Shown here one piece after another: positions 1 to 6,193 of a stretch of DNA of 30,736 nt (position 1 is its first letter; every line of letters begins with the position of its first letter). The position numbers and the translations under genes are program-made. The stretch is from IMG/VR virus record IMGVR_UViG_3300019776_000368, positions 1 through 30,736 of that record; one strand, written 5' to 3'. The notes below the pieces were generated by a model, which was given only the letters and a program-made list of their open reading frames with translations, searched no databases and was not told where the DNA came from. This DNA is from a virus.

Positions 1-17
1 CTCGTTTCGACCCGCAT
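1..17 (-). CDS. Start of an unidentified gene, cut by the window edge
   Basis: Only the first five codons (MRVET) are inside the window, so no product can be named. The ATG at 17-15 is preceded by a full AAGGAG Shine-Dalgarno sequence (30-25) at 7-nt spacing, which is the main reason for calling a gene here. It lies downstream of the minor tail Z-like gene on the same strand and continues leftward out of view. By phage gene order it might be a DNA-packaging gene such as a terminase subunit, but nothing visible tests that. Confidence 0.5.
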
Positions 18-55
18 TGGCACGCTCCTTGCAAGTACCTTGACGGGGGGTGCTG

Positions 56-661
56 TCACTTGCCCTCCCCAAAGCGCCGCAGGTAGAACGCGGCCTCACG
101 CTCGAAGATGGCCGGGAACTTGGCAATCAGCGCAGCGACCACGGCAGCGTTGATCCGCTTCTGGTTGAACATCTGCGGAACGTCTATGGTCTGCACTGCA
201 TGGATCGGCAGCCGTGCCTTGCCATCGCGCATGAACACCGTGCGCCCTTTGTTGCCGATGAACGCGCCTGCAATGGCCTTCTTGCCACCACTGCGCTTGA
301 CCTTGAAGAACAACTGGTTGAGCGTGCCAGCCTTGCCACGGCGCCGGGCCTCGGCCATCGTGGTCTTGCGCTCCAGAAAGCGGATCATGTTGGCGCTGCG
401 CTTCTTGCCGTTGCTGCCATCCAGCGTGGCCTCGATCTGTAGCCTGCCCTGCCTGGCTGAAGCCCGCTTGATGCGCAGCCTCTCGCGCACGTAGCTGGCC
501 GTGACCATGTAGTCCGAGGCGATCTCTCGGATCATCTGGGTGCGGCCCTGCTCGATGGTCTTGTTGACGGCAGACACCAGCGCCTTGTCACGCACCTCTT
601 GGCGCATCGAGTCCAGGCGCCGGGCAACGTCTGGGAAGTTGTGGGAGATGGTCAGTTGCAT
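56..661 (-). CDS. Minor tail protein Z-like protein
   Basis: The 201-aa protein resembles the prophage minor tail protein Z family (lambda gpZ-like), structural proteins used in completing the tail or joining it to the head. The N-terminal part is helical and charged (around VARRLDSMRQEVRDKALVSA). It is followed by a basic central region and a C-terminal 'AFYLRRFGEGK' end typical of the family; about 200 aa is normal. A GAGGT Shine-Dalgarno sequence lies 7 nt before the ATG and the gene follows the RusA gene by 3 nt. Its position beside replication genes, far from the other tail genes in this window, is unusual unless the phage map wraps around through unseen packaging genes. Family assignment is by recall of the sequence pattern, not a search. 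Confidence 0.7.
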   Translation of the reverse strand: MQLTISHNFPDVARRLDSMRQEVRDKALVSAVNKTIEQGRTQMIREIASDYMVTASYVRERLRIKRASARQGRLQIEATLDGSNGKKRSANMIRFLERKTTMAEARRRGKAGTLNQLFFKVKRSGGKKAIAGAFIGNKGRTVFMRDGKARLPIHAVQTIDVPQMFNQKRINAAVVAALIAKFPAIFEREAAFYLRRFGEGK

Positions 662-664
662 GGG

Positions 665-1090
665 TCAGACCTCCACCACCACGACTTCGACCCTTGGCCG
701 GTCGGAGTAGGACTTGCTGCATCCGTCCAGAATCACGACCTGGCTGTCGTCCACCCACACCACGCCATTCATGCCGTCCTTGACCGCCTTGATGACGTTA
801 TCCAGGTCAGGCCGCTTGGTGACATGGACAAAACCGTTTAAAGCCTCGCTGTGGCGTTTTTTCGACCATGACGCAGGGATGCCAAAGAAAGCCCGCACGG
901 ACAGCGCCACGGCCCCGCTGATGGGCTTGGCGCCCGCTGTTGCCGACTGAGCCGCCAGCCGCACCAGGTTTTCGAAGACCGCCGTCTTTTCTGGCGTGAA
1001 GTGGCCGACCCTGCCATTTCTGACAAATGACCTGGCGCGACCCTTGGCGACCGGCTCGCCAGGAACTGTGAAGCTGTACCCGATGCCCAT
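665..1090 (-). CDS. rusA: RusA-like Holliday junction resolvase
   Basis: The 141-aa protein has the size and motifs of RusA-family endonucleases, which act as dimers to cut Holliday junctions and branched DNA in phage replication, recombination or packaging. The N-terminal 'FTVPGEPVAKGRAR' block is characteristic. The acidic metal-binding core is visible as KRPDLDN (Asp95, Asp97), followed by a conserved Lys101/Asp105 helix and the WVDDSQV strand with Asp114/Asp115. The ATG is preceded by AGGGA at 7 nt. It sits downstream of the primase-helicase gene, separated from it by the CCGGAC repeat region, and is 3 nt upstream of the tail Z-like gene. Function is confident from the motif set. Confidence 0.9.
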   Translation of the reverse strand: MGIGYSFTVPGEPVAKGRARSFVRNGRVGHFTPEKTAVFENLVRLAAQSATAGAKPISGAVALSVRAFFGIPASWSKKRHSEALNGFVHVTKRPDLDNVIKAVKDGMNGVVWVDDSQVVILDGCSKSYSDRPRVEVVVVEV

Positions 1091-1139
1091 TCTTAATTCC
1101 CTACTGTTTCACTCAGCCTATGCCGTCCGCCTGCCTGCC

Positions 1140-1293
1140 GTCCGGTTTGTCCGGTTCCCTAAAGGGAACCCGGACGCTTCCGGACGCTGCAAGAGGGCAG
1201 GAACCGGACAAATCCGGACGAATCCGGACAATCCGGACGCTTACCCGGACGCGCCGTTTTTGTCCGATCCGGACGAATCCGGACGAACCGGAC
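1140..1293. repeat. Phased CCGGAC repeat array, candidate replication origin
   Basis: Ten direct copies of CCGGAC start at 1170, 1180, 1204, 1214, 1224, 1233, 1245, 1269, 1279 and 1288. Two inverted copies (GTCCGG) start at 1140 and 1149. Most spacings are 9-10 or 24 bp, so nearly all copies would face the same side of the helix. The array spans the gap between the primase-helicase and rusA genes and runs into the 3' end of the primase gene, where it encodes the C-terminal tail of that protein. Iteron-like sites next to a replication gene suggest an origin or a binding array for a phage initiator; that role is inference. Confidence 0.55.
1153..1170. repeat. Perfect inverted repeat inside the CCGGAC array
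   Basis: GGTTCCCTAAAGGGAACC has 8-bp arms (1153-1160 and 1163-1170) with a 2-nt centre. It lies exactly where the repeat orientation switches from GTCCGG (1140, 1149) to CCGGAC (1170 onward). It could be a dyad at an origin or a protein-binding palindrome. There is no T-run, so it is not a standard terminator. Confidence 0.5.
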
Positions 1294-3301
1294 GCACCAG
1301 ATATCCACCATCGACCTCCAAAACCTTGCCTTTATCAAGTGCCCAATCCTTGACCTCGGCAAACCGGCGCCGATCAACGCCGTTACTTTTCACAGAATCC
1401 CGCCACATATCAATGGGCACTGGTTCTGGTTCCTGGCCTTCTTTGGTGATTGATTTCTGGAGCTTGATCAGCGACTCAAGACACACGCGCTGGTTCTTTG
1501 TCAGGTACTCTTTTTTCTGCACCTTCTCCATGAACCCGCTGATGTCCACCGCCGTCAGAAACGCCCCCTTGACAGGCTCACCAAAGCGGTCCAGGAGAGG
1601 CAGATCGACCTGAGTGATGCTGAAAGCCTTGGACGCTGGCAGTTCTGCATCCTTCATCTTCTTTGCCTCCAACTGGATCATCTTGGAGCCTGGATCGAGT
1701 TGGACGCGGTATTCGCTATCGAGCGCACCGCGCAAGGCCGTGGAGCCCCGGCTGCGCTCCTTGTCCATGGCGCCTGAGTGGTGGACGACCATGACGCAAC
1801 ACCGATAGGGCTGGCGCAGATACGTGTCCAGGTGCTGGATGAATGCGTTCATGTCCTCGGTGCTGTTCTCATCACCGCCCATGTTTCGCGCCAGCGTGTC
1901 GATCACGATCATGGATGGGCTGACGCCACTCTCGGCCACCAGGGCTTTGATGGACTCGGCAACGATTGCCGCCTCGGTGGCGTCATAAAGCTGCGCGGCC
2001 CGGTGGCTCTTGTAGATGGGTGCGCCGACCAGCGTCTGGCCGGTGCCAAGTTGCCAGGCCTTGAATCGCCGCGCCAGCCCGTTGTGGCCTTCGCCAGCGA
2101 TGTAGAACACCGCTCCCTGGCGCACTTCATGGCCGTGCCATGAGCGGCCTGTGGCGATGCAGCAGGCAATGTCGATGGCGACGAACGACTTGCCGCCGCC
2201 TGGATCGCCAAACAACTGCGTCAGCGAGTCCGACTCGATGTAGTCATCCACGATCCAATCGATCTCGGTCAGCGCCAGCGAGTCGATGCGGGAGAACTCA
2301 AAGGCCATCTTTTCGCGGATGGGTCCAGCCACGCTTTCGATCCGATCTTTCACGGCATCAAGCCCCCGCAGCGTGTGCAGATCATTGAAGTCCGTGGGCT
2401 TTCCCGTCTGGATTTCCTGATCGTTGAATACTGGATGGACGACCTCGCCATGAACCATCTTGGCTGCGTCTCTGGCCTTGGTCAGGCCTGGATTGCCGTC
2501 TGTGAATTGGTCGTTGTCAGCAGCGATCACCACGCGGGAGCCGGGAAACGTGGCCCGCACTGACTTGGCGACCTTGGCGAGATTTCCGGCGTTGAAGGCC
2601 ACAAAAACCGTGTGTCCGGTGGCCTCAAAGATGCTGGCGCAGGTCGCAAAGCCCTCGCCCACAAAGATCACCTGGCGCGAGCCGCGCAACTCGTAGAACC
2701 CGCCGTCAACAGCGCCGCCCTTCAAAAACCGTTTGTTTCCGTCCGCGTCGATGGATTGGTGGGAGATGATCTCGCCGCTGTCGTTGGTGATCGGGATCAC
2801 CAACCGCCCTGCCCGGTCCAGCTTGATGCCATGCGGCTGGATGTGCTTTCTGGCCAGATAGGGATGCTCGGCACTGGCGTCGGTGAAACTGCCGATCTCT
2901 TCCTCGGCGCGGTCCGCTGCTTTTTCCTGGGCCGCTTTTCGGTCTGCTTCCTTCTTGGCCTTGACCTCGGCCACCCACTTTTTGTGCTCCAGGTCTTCGG
3001 CCCAGGTCATCTTGCGGCCAATGTCTGCCACCCACTTGGCCTCAAAGGTCGGCTCTTTCCAGCACCCGCAGACACCGACCGGGATTTTTCCGCTGATGTG
3101 CAGCAGATACCAGCCATCGAGCGAGCCCTTCTTGCTGGAGGTGTGAGGCACACGGTGTATCTCGCCATCAGCCACCAGGTCGCTGATCTGTAGGCCGTTG
3201 GACTCGCAGAAGGTTTGGAAGGATGTCACCGGATCGACCAGATCGGTGCTTGAGACAGCGGCAGAAAAGCCGCCAGGGAAGATGTTTTGCAGATCAGCCA
3301 C
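1241..3301 (-). CDS. Bifunctional TOPRIM primase / RepA-type replicative helicase
   Basis: This is the likely replication protein of the phage. With a GTG start at 3301 it has 686 aa. A TOPRIM primase core (about residues 208-300) has the glutamate in VIFVGEGF (about Glu216) and the Asp pair in IAADND (about 262/264). A C-terminal RecA-like hexameric helicase has Walker A GDPGGGKS (about 365-372) and Walker B MIVID (about 464-468), followed by a VVHHSG motif. The Cys-containing VGVCGCW segment near residue 80 may be a remnant zinc-binding or DNA-binding region. GTG 3301 is preferred because GAGG lies 7 nt upstream and it overlaps the previous stop by 8 nt. A GTG at 3337 in frame would add 12 residues but lacks a ribosome site. 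The C-terminal tail is encoded by the CCGGAC repeats. Confidence 0.9.
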   Translation of the reverse strand: MADLQNIFPGGFSAAVSSTDLVDPVTSFQTFCESNGLQISDLVADGEIHRVPHTSSKKGSLDGWYLLHISGKIPVGVCGCWKEPTFEAKWVADIGRKMTWAEDLEHKKWVAEVKAKKEADRKAAQEKAADRAEEEIGSFTDASAEHPYLARKHIQPHGIKLDRAGRLVIPITNDSGEIISHQSIDADGNKRFLKGGAVDGGFYELRGSRQVIFVGEGFATCASIFEATGHTVFVAFNAGNLAKVAKSVRATFPGSRVVIAADNDQFTDGNPGLTKARDAAKMVHGEVVHPVFNDQEIQTGKPTDFNDLHTLRGLDAVKDRIESVAGPIREKMAFEFSRIDSLALTEIDWIVDDYIESDSLTQLFGDPGGGKSFVAIDIACCIATGRSWHGHEVRQGAVFYIAGEGHNGLARRFKAWQLGTGQTLVGAPIYKSHRAAQLYDATEAAIVAESIKALVAESGVSPSMIVIDTLARNMGGDENSTEDMNAFIQHLDTYLRQPYRCCVMVVHHSGAMDKERSRGSTALRGALDSEYRVQLDPGSKMIQLEAKKMKDAELPASKAFSITQVDLPLLDRFGEPVKGAFLTAVDISGFMEKVQKKEYLTKNQRVCLESLIKLQKSITKEGQEPEPVPIDMWRDSVKSNGVDRRRFAEVKDWALDKGKVLEVDGGYLVRPVRPDSSGSDKNGASG

Positions 3302-3551
3302 GTCCTGGCCTCGCTTTGCTGTAAACGTGGAAAACACGCGGGTCGGTGTTGGGCATCACCACACGGCCATTGATCACGATGGTCCCAACGTTGCGTTTTT
3401 CCTCGGTTTCTCTGGTTTCCCGCGCCACGCTGTTCACTCTGGATTCATCCAGGTGGCTGCGCTTGTTGGAGAAGATGGATGGCTGGCCGGTGCGCCATGC
3501 GAAGGCGTTGTTCTGGCTGGCCTTGGCTGTGAATTGGTATGGCAGGCTCAT
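3294..3551 (-). CDS. Small phage protein of unknown function
   Basis: This 85-aa protein is not recognised. Its ATG shares a base with the upstream stop (TGATG) and has AGGA a few nt upstream, and its end overlaps the GTG of the primase-helicase by 8 nt. This strict coupling supports it as a real gene. The sequence is hydrophilic and basic, with a short strand-forming stretch GTIVINGRVV near residues 56-65 and no membrane segment or Cys motif. Being inserted between the regulator genes and the primase suggests an accessory role in early leftward functions, but no function can be claimed. Confidence 0.65.
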   Translation of the reverse strand: MSLPYQFTAKASQNNAFAWRTGQPSIFSNKRSHLDESRVNSVARETRETEEKRNVGTIVINGRVVMPNTDPRVFHVYSKARPGRG

Positions 3552-3757
3552 CAGTTCCTACCCTCATCTGCACTGTTCGCCCCGTTGCTTTGATCTGCGT
3601 CAAACCCGACATTCCCATACATGTACCGACGCAAAATCACTCTGAGCATTTCACCGGGCTTGCGGTCGTCCTTGATCGCCAGACGGCACAAGTCTCTGAA
3701 CTCGCGCTCGGTAAGAAATGCCTTCACCGGCTCGGTGTGCTTGTTGTCGTCCAGCAT
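3551..3757 (-). CDS. Ribbon-helix-helix-like regulator or unknown
   Basis: The 68-aa protein has a pattern compatible with a ribbon-helix-helix (Arc/MetJ-like) fold. A short strand (VKAFLT, about 11-16) is followed by helix EREFRDLCRLAIKD and helix GEMLRVILRRYMYG, then a disordered polar tail rich in Asn/Asp/Ser. The start codon is 1 nt after the stop of the Cro-like gene, with AGGTGG inside that gene's end as ribosome site. The gene is therefore second in the leftward operon and is expressed when repressor is absent. Such small proteins often tune early transcription; the DNA-binding idea is inferred from secondary-structure pattern only. Confidence 0.65.
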   Translation of the reverse strand: MLDDNKHTEPVKAFLTEREFRDLCRLAIKDDRKPGEMLRVILRRYMYGNVGFDADQSNGANSADEGRN

Positions 3758-3758
3758 G

Positions 3759-3998
3759 TCAGGCCACCTTCATTTCTGTGGTTGCCAGTTCAGGCCAGAT
3801 CAAATGCCAATCGTCTGGGAAAAGCTCTTTTCGACTTGCAATTCCACGAGCTTCAGCAATCGGAGCAAGCCTGATCAGCTTGTCGCCTGGAATTCGATTC
3901 GACTCTTTCCATCCAGAGACGGATGGAGGCTTCACGCCAGAAATTGCTGCGACGGCGGTCGTTCCGCCGAATTTGTCAATGAGTTCAATTGCATCCAT
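3759..3998 (-). CDS. Cro/YdaS-like transcriptional regulator
   Basis: This 79-aa helix-turn-helix protein is divergent from the CI-type repressor and therefore in the Cro position. Residues GGTTAVAAISGVKPPSVSGW form a YdaS/Cro-type HTH. Its recognition segment KPPSVS-W is almost the same as in the repressor, implying shared operators. The start chosen is ATG 3998. The strong leftward promoter predicts transcription beginning at about 3998, so the mRNA would be leaderless; an in-frame GTG at 4016 lies within the promoter itself and is unlikely to be used. The protein would repress its own promoter through the operator at 4009-4022. A YdaS name (toxin-antitoxin-like annotation) is possible, but the layout argues for a lytic switch regulator. 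Confidence 0.85.
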   Translation of the reverse strand: MDAIELIDKFGGTTAVAAISGVKPPSVSGWKESNRIPGDKLIRLAPIAEARGIASRKELFPDDWHLIWPELATTEMKVA

Positions 3999-4004
3999 CA
4001 GCCC

Positions 4005-4033
4005 ATTATTAGGCACACCTTACCTTTGGTCAA
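4005..4033 (-). promoter_or_regulatory. Leftward early promoter
   Basis: On the minus strand, -35 TTGACC (4033-4028) and -10 AATAAT (4010-4005) are separated by 17 bp. The operator at 4009-4022 covers the spacer end and the -10, and the operator at 4033-4046 abuts the -35. The predicted start site is about 3998, coinciding with the A of the Cro ATG. It drives Cro, the RHH-like protein, the primase-helicase, RusA and onward; no terminator is seen in that direction inside the window. Confidence 0.75.
4009..4022. promoter_or_regulatory. Operator 1 (immunity region)
   Basis: TTAGGCACACCTTA is an imperfect dyad of the TTAGGC-NN-GCCTAA class. It overlaps the -10 and spacer of the leftward promoter, so occupancy would block Cro and primase transcription. 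It is one of five related sites spaced 24-25 bp within each cluster. Confidence 0.7.
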
Positions 4034-4046
4034 TAGGCGAGCCTTA
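4033..4046. promoter_or_regulatory. Operator 2 (immunity region)
   Basis: ATAGGCGAGCCTTA, centred 24 bp from operator 1. It abuts the -35 of the leftward promoter and lies just before a TATAAC (4045-4050) that could be the -10 of a weak rightward repressor promoter. That promoter lacks a good -35, as expected if the repressor activates its own gene (lambda PRM-like); this part is inference. Confidence 0.7.
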
Positions 4047-4057
4047 TAACTTTCATC

Positions 4058-4071
4058 TTAGGATTGCCTTA
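4058..4071. promoter_or_regulatory. Operator 3, overlapping the repressor ribosome site and start
   Basis: TTAGGATTGCCTTA, 25 bp from operator 2, is the most degenerate site. It contains the repressor's Shine-Dalgarno sequence (AGGA, 4060-4063), and its last base is the A of the repressor ATG. It could serve for negative autoregulation of the repressor gene at high concentration or for Cro action. Confidence 0.6.
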
Positions 4072-4790
4072 TGTCTACATTGCAGGACCGTATCCTTGAG
4101 GTTTCCGCAGAGCTACCAAGAGGGTGGCAAGCAAAATTGGCGCGTGTGTGCGGCATCAAGCCGCCTTCAGTTTCAGATTGGGTTACTGGGAAAACCTTGA
4201 CGATCGACGGCGAAAACTTGTTGGTAGCTGCCGACTTTTTTAAGGTCAATCCTCAATGGTTATCTTCCGGGAAAGGCCCAAAGCACGCCATCACAGGCAC
4301 CGCCTCAACTAGCCAAGGCCAGACGACCAGTGGGGCTGGGTTTGTCGTCACCCCGACAAACGCCGAATATGCCGGTATCCCACGAACGATGCGAGCAACT
4401 CCTGTAGTTGGTACAGCCAAGATGGGAGACGACGGTTATTACGAAGAATTGCAGCATCCGCCGGGGCATGGAGATGGCGTTGTTGACGGCTACAGCTCAG
4501 ACCCGAATGCGTATGCACTCCGCGTCAAAGGCGACAGCATGCATCCAGCAATCCGGCATGGTCAATTTGTGGTTGTTGATCCAAATGGACAATGCATCCC
4601 TGGCGAATACGTTGTGATCTCTCTACTCAACGGGAAAAAGATGGTCAAAGAACTGGTGATTGAGCGGCCCGACGAGATCGTGATCGAGTCAGTCAATGGG
4701 AACCATCGGCAAACCATTGCAAAAACTGAGATTGAAAAAATTCACCCTGTTGGAGCAGTCGTAGCGGCGAGCAAGTGGAGGAGTGAGTGA
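4071..4790 (+). CDS. CI-type S24 repressor (LexA-like)
   Basis: The 239-aa lysogeny repressor has an N-terminal HTH (about 18-40: WQAKLARVCGIKPPSVSDW), a linker (about 65-110) and a C-terminal LexA/S24 peptidase domain with Ser156 in KGDSMHP and Lys193 in MVKEL as the catalytic dyad. Such repressors dimerise on operators and self-cleave when RecA is activated; the cleavage site is probably in the PVVGTAKMG region (about 111-119), though no canonical Ala-Gly is present. AGGA lies 7 nt before the ATG. The linker contains ITGTASTSQGQT (residues 74-85), identical to part of the repeat in the virion protein at the right end of the window. It overlaps the DUF6232 gene by 1 nt. Confidence 0.93.
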   Translation: MSTLQDRILEVSAELPRGWQAKLARVCGIKPPSVSDWVTGKTLTIDGENLLVAADFFKVNPQWLSSGKGPKHAITGTASTSQGQTTSGAGFVVTPTNAEYAGIPRTMRATPVVGTAKMGDDGYYEELQHPPGHGDGVVDGYSSDPNAYALRVKGDSMHPAIRHGQFVVVDPNGQCIPGEYVVISLLNGKKMVKELVIERPDEIVIESVNGNHRQTIAKTEIEKIHPVGAVVAASKWRSE

Positions 4791-5143
4791 TGGAAGAAGT
4801 GGTGTATCTCAAGAGTGAAAATGCCGAAGTCACCTCAACGAAAATTGTCATCAATGGCGCGACATACGCCACCAGAAATGTCGCATCCGTTCGGATTGGA
4901 GATGTCCCCATCGGATCGGCCCCGATCTTGCTGGCGACATTCGGATGCCTGCTCCTTTTTGGAAGCTGGCAACTCGGAGTCCCAATGATCTTCATTGGAT
5001 TGGCCATCGGGATTTCCAGAGGTTGGACCAACTCACTGGTGCTGACCGCTGGAGGAGGTGAAGTAATGGCCGTCAAATCGACTGACGATGCATTTCTCAA
5101 GCAAGTTCACGACGCCATAGTTCAAGCGATCTCGGCCAGATAG
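4790..5143 (+). CDS. DUF6232-like membrane protein, coupled to the repressor
   Basis: This 117-aa protein starts at the ATG overlapping the repressor stop (TGATG), with GGAGG upstream; an in-frame GTG lies one codon earlier. The N-terminal part is beta-rich and polar (EVTSTKIVINGATYATRNVASV). Two adjacent hydrophobic stretches (about 47-62 and 64-76) suggest a membrane hairpin, and the C-terminus is a soluble domain ending in a helix (DDAFLKQVHDAIVQAI). It matches the pattern of DUF6232, whose function is unknown. Because it is coupled to the repressor and followed directly by a terminator, it should be made in the lysogen. A superinfection-exclusion or lysogenic-conversion role is inferred from position only. 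Confidence 0.75.
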   Translation: MEEVVYLKSENAEVTSTKIVINGATYATRNVASVRIGDVPIGSAPILLATFGCLLLFGSWQLGVPMIFIGLAIGISRGWTNSLVLTAGGGEVMAVKSTDDAFLKQVHDAIVQAISAR

Positions 5144-5161
5144 AGCCCAACACATCAATGC

Positions 5162-5187
5162 AGCCGCCTACCAGGGCGGCTTTTTTT
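5162..5187 (+). terminator. Rho-independent terminator after the repressor operon
   Basis: AGCCGCC (5162-5168) pairs with GGCGGCT (5175-5181) around the loop TACCAG, and T residues run from 5181 to 5187. It ends the repressor/DUF6232 transcript just before the second operator cluster, separating lysogenic from early rightward transcription. Confidence 0.92.
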
Positions 5188-5205
5188 GCGTTCACTCAAA
5201 TTTTG

Positions 5206-5219
5206 TTAGGCTTGCCTAT
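5206..5219. promoter_or_regulatory. Operator 4 (right early promoter)
   Basis: TTAGGCTTGCCTAT is a near-perfect dyad ending at the first base of the -35 box of the rightward promoter. It is placed exactly as operator 2 is relative to the leftward promoter. Confidence 0.75.
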
Positions 5220-5247
5220 TGACATCTTTATTAGGCACGCCTATTAT
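5219..5247 (+). promoter_or_regulatory. Rightward early promoter
   Basis: Consensus -35 TTGACA (5219-5224) and -10 TATTAT (5242-5247) are separated by 17 bp. Operator 5 fills the spacer and enters the -10. The predicted start is about 5254, leaving a leader of about 26 nt before the Rha-like gene. It would drive the whole early operon to 14245. Confidence 0.9.
5231..5244. promoter_or_regulatory. Operator 5 (inside the right early promoter)
   Basis: TTAGGCACGCCTAT, 25 bp from operator 4, lies between the -35 and -10 boxes. Binding here would directly exclude RNA polymerase, so the repressor and the Cro-like protein should shut the rightward operon. Confidence 0.8.
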
Positions 5248-5279
5248 TCGCCCATCGCAGCAAAGATGGAGTGAACGAG

Positions 5280-5912
5280 ATGAACCTGATCACGACAGCG
5301 GCAACGGTCACCATGACCAGCCGGGAAATTGCCGACCTGACCGGCAAGCAGCACCAGCATATCAAGCGAGACATCGAGAAAATGTTCTCGGCGCTCGGCT
5401 TGGATGCGTCCACTTTTGGACACATCTACACCGACGCTTCCAACCGCAAGCAAACCGAGTACCGACTTCCAAAGCGCGAAACCCTGATCCTGGTCAGCGG
5501 CTACGACACCGTGCTTCGCGCCAAGGTAGTGGATCGTGTCGCCGAACTGGAGCAGCAGAACGTCCCCAAGACCCCGGCTCACATGCTGCTGGCTATGGCC
5601 CAGCAGTTCCTGGCCTATGAGCAGGAGCAGCAGCGTCAGTCCACCGAGATCGCACGCATTCAAGAGTCTGTGGCAGTCATTGAGGCTCGCACGCAGCCAG
5701 AGAACAAGCACTTCACCGTCCTTGGCTACGCCAACCTGATCGGAAAGCGCATTGACCTGAAGGAAGCGGCCAAGCTGGGCAAGAAATGCGCAGAACTCTC
5801 GCGCACTCAAGGCATCCAGATTGGCGACGTTCGTGACCCGCGCTTTGGCAACGTCCACAGCTATCACGAATCCATTCTCCAAGCCGTCATGGATAGCGAG
5901 GTGTCGGCATGA
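5280..5912 (+). CDS. Rha-family phage regulatory protein
   Basis: This protein of about 210 aa has the N-terminal domain of the phage regulatory protein Rha family (TSREIADLTGKQHQHIKRDIEKM, then a TYR-rich strand and TLILVSGYDTVLRAKVVDR), associated with antirepression and interference with infection in integration-host-factor-defective hosts. A coiled, Gln/Glu-rich linker (about 110-145) precedes a second conserved domain (FTVLGYANLIGKRIDLKEAAKLGKKC). ATG 5280 is chosen because GGAG (5268-5271) is 8 nt upstream; an in-frame GTG at 5271 overlaps that site. It is the first gene after the rightward promoter, so it is made at once on induction and could counteract the repressor (inference). Confidence 0.85.
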   Translation: MNLITTAATVTMTSREIADLTGKQHQHIKRDIEKMFSALGLDASTFGHIYTDASNRKQTEYRLPKRETLILVSGYDTVLRAKVVDRVAELEQQNVPKTPAHMLLAMAQQFLAYEQEQQRQSTEIARIQESVAVIEARTQPENKHFTVLGYANLIGKRIDLKEAAKLGKKCAELSRTQGIQIGDVRDPRFGNVHSYHESILQAVMDSEVSA

Positions 5913-6055
5913 ACAAGAGCGACTTTTCCCCATTCTGGTTTGAGCGCCTCTACAACCGCCTCGGCGAGCCCCGCTACTTCTGGGAATGCGTCATGGCGTG
6001 CGTGTTCCTGCTCTACGTGCTGGGCTCCAGCGTTGCTGCGGATGCGCTGGCATGA
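5909..6055 (+). CDS. Tiny membrane protein (48 aa)
   Basis: The ATG overlaps the Rha stop (ATGA). Translation gives MNKSDFSPFWFERLYNRLGE followed by one hydrophobic stretch (about 25-44, containing ECVMACVFLLYVLGSS) that looks like a single transmembrane helix. No family is recognised. The tight overlap on both sides supports expression. Small early membrane proteins of temperate phages sometimes act in exclusion or host takeover, but that is speculation here. Confidence 0.55.
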   Translation: MNKSDFSPFWFERLYNRLGEPRYFWECVMACVFLLYVLGSSVAADALA

Positions 6056-6192
6056 ACCAGGAAGAAGAGACCGATTTCGAGTGGGTCAACGAGTTGATCG
6101 CTGGCTTCCTGCTCGCCGGTGTTGTCTGCGTGTTCCTGTTCATCGCTTTCTTTTTTATGGGCTACGTGCTGGCCCGATTTGGACTCATCTGA
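6052..6192 (+). CDS. Tiny membrane protein (46 aa)
   Basis: It starts at the ATG overlapping the previous stop. An acidic N-terminus (NQEEETDFEWVNEL) is followed by a strongly hydrophobic helix of about 25 residues (AGFLLAGVVCVFLFIAFFFM), predicting one membrane span with the acidic end probably cytoplasmic. It is not recognised. It is the second of a pair of single-span proteins directly after the Rha-like gene. Confidence 0.6.
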   Translation: MNQEEETDFEWVNELIAGFLLAGVVCVFLFIAFFFMGYVLARFGLI

Positions 6193-6193
6193 C

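Noticed and set aside
3759-4016. YdaS-like gene considered as part of a toxin-antitoxin pair
   Set aside because: It sits divergent from an S24 repressor with shared operators, which is the Cro position; no YdaT-like toxin partner is visible.
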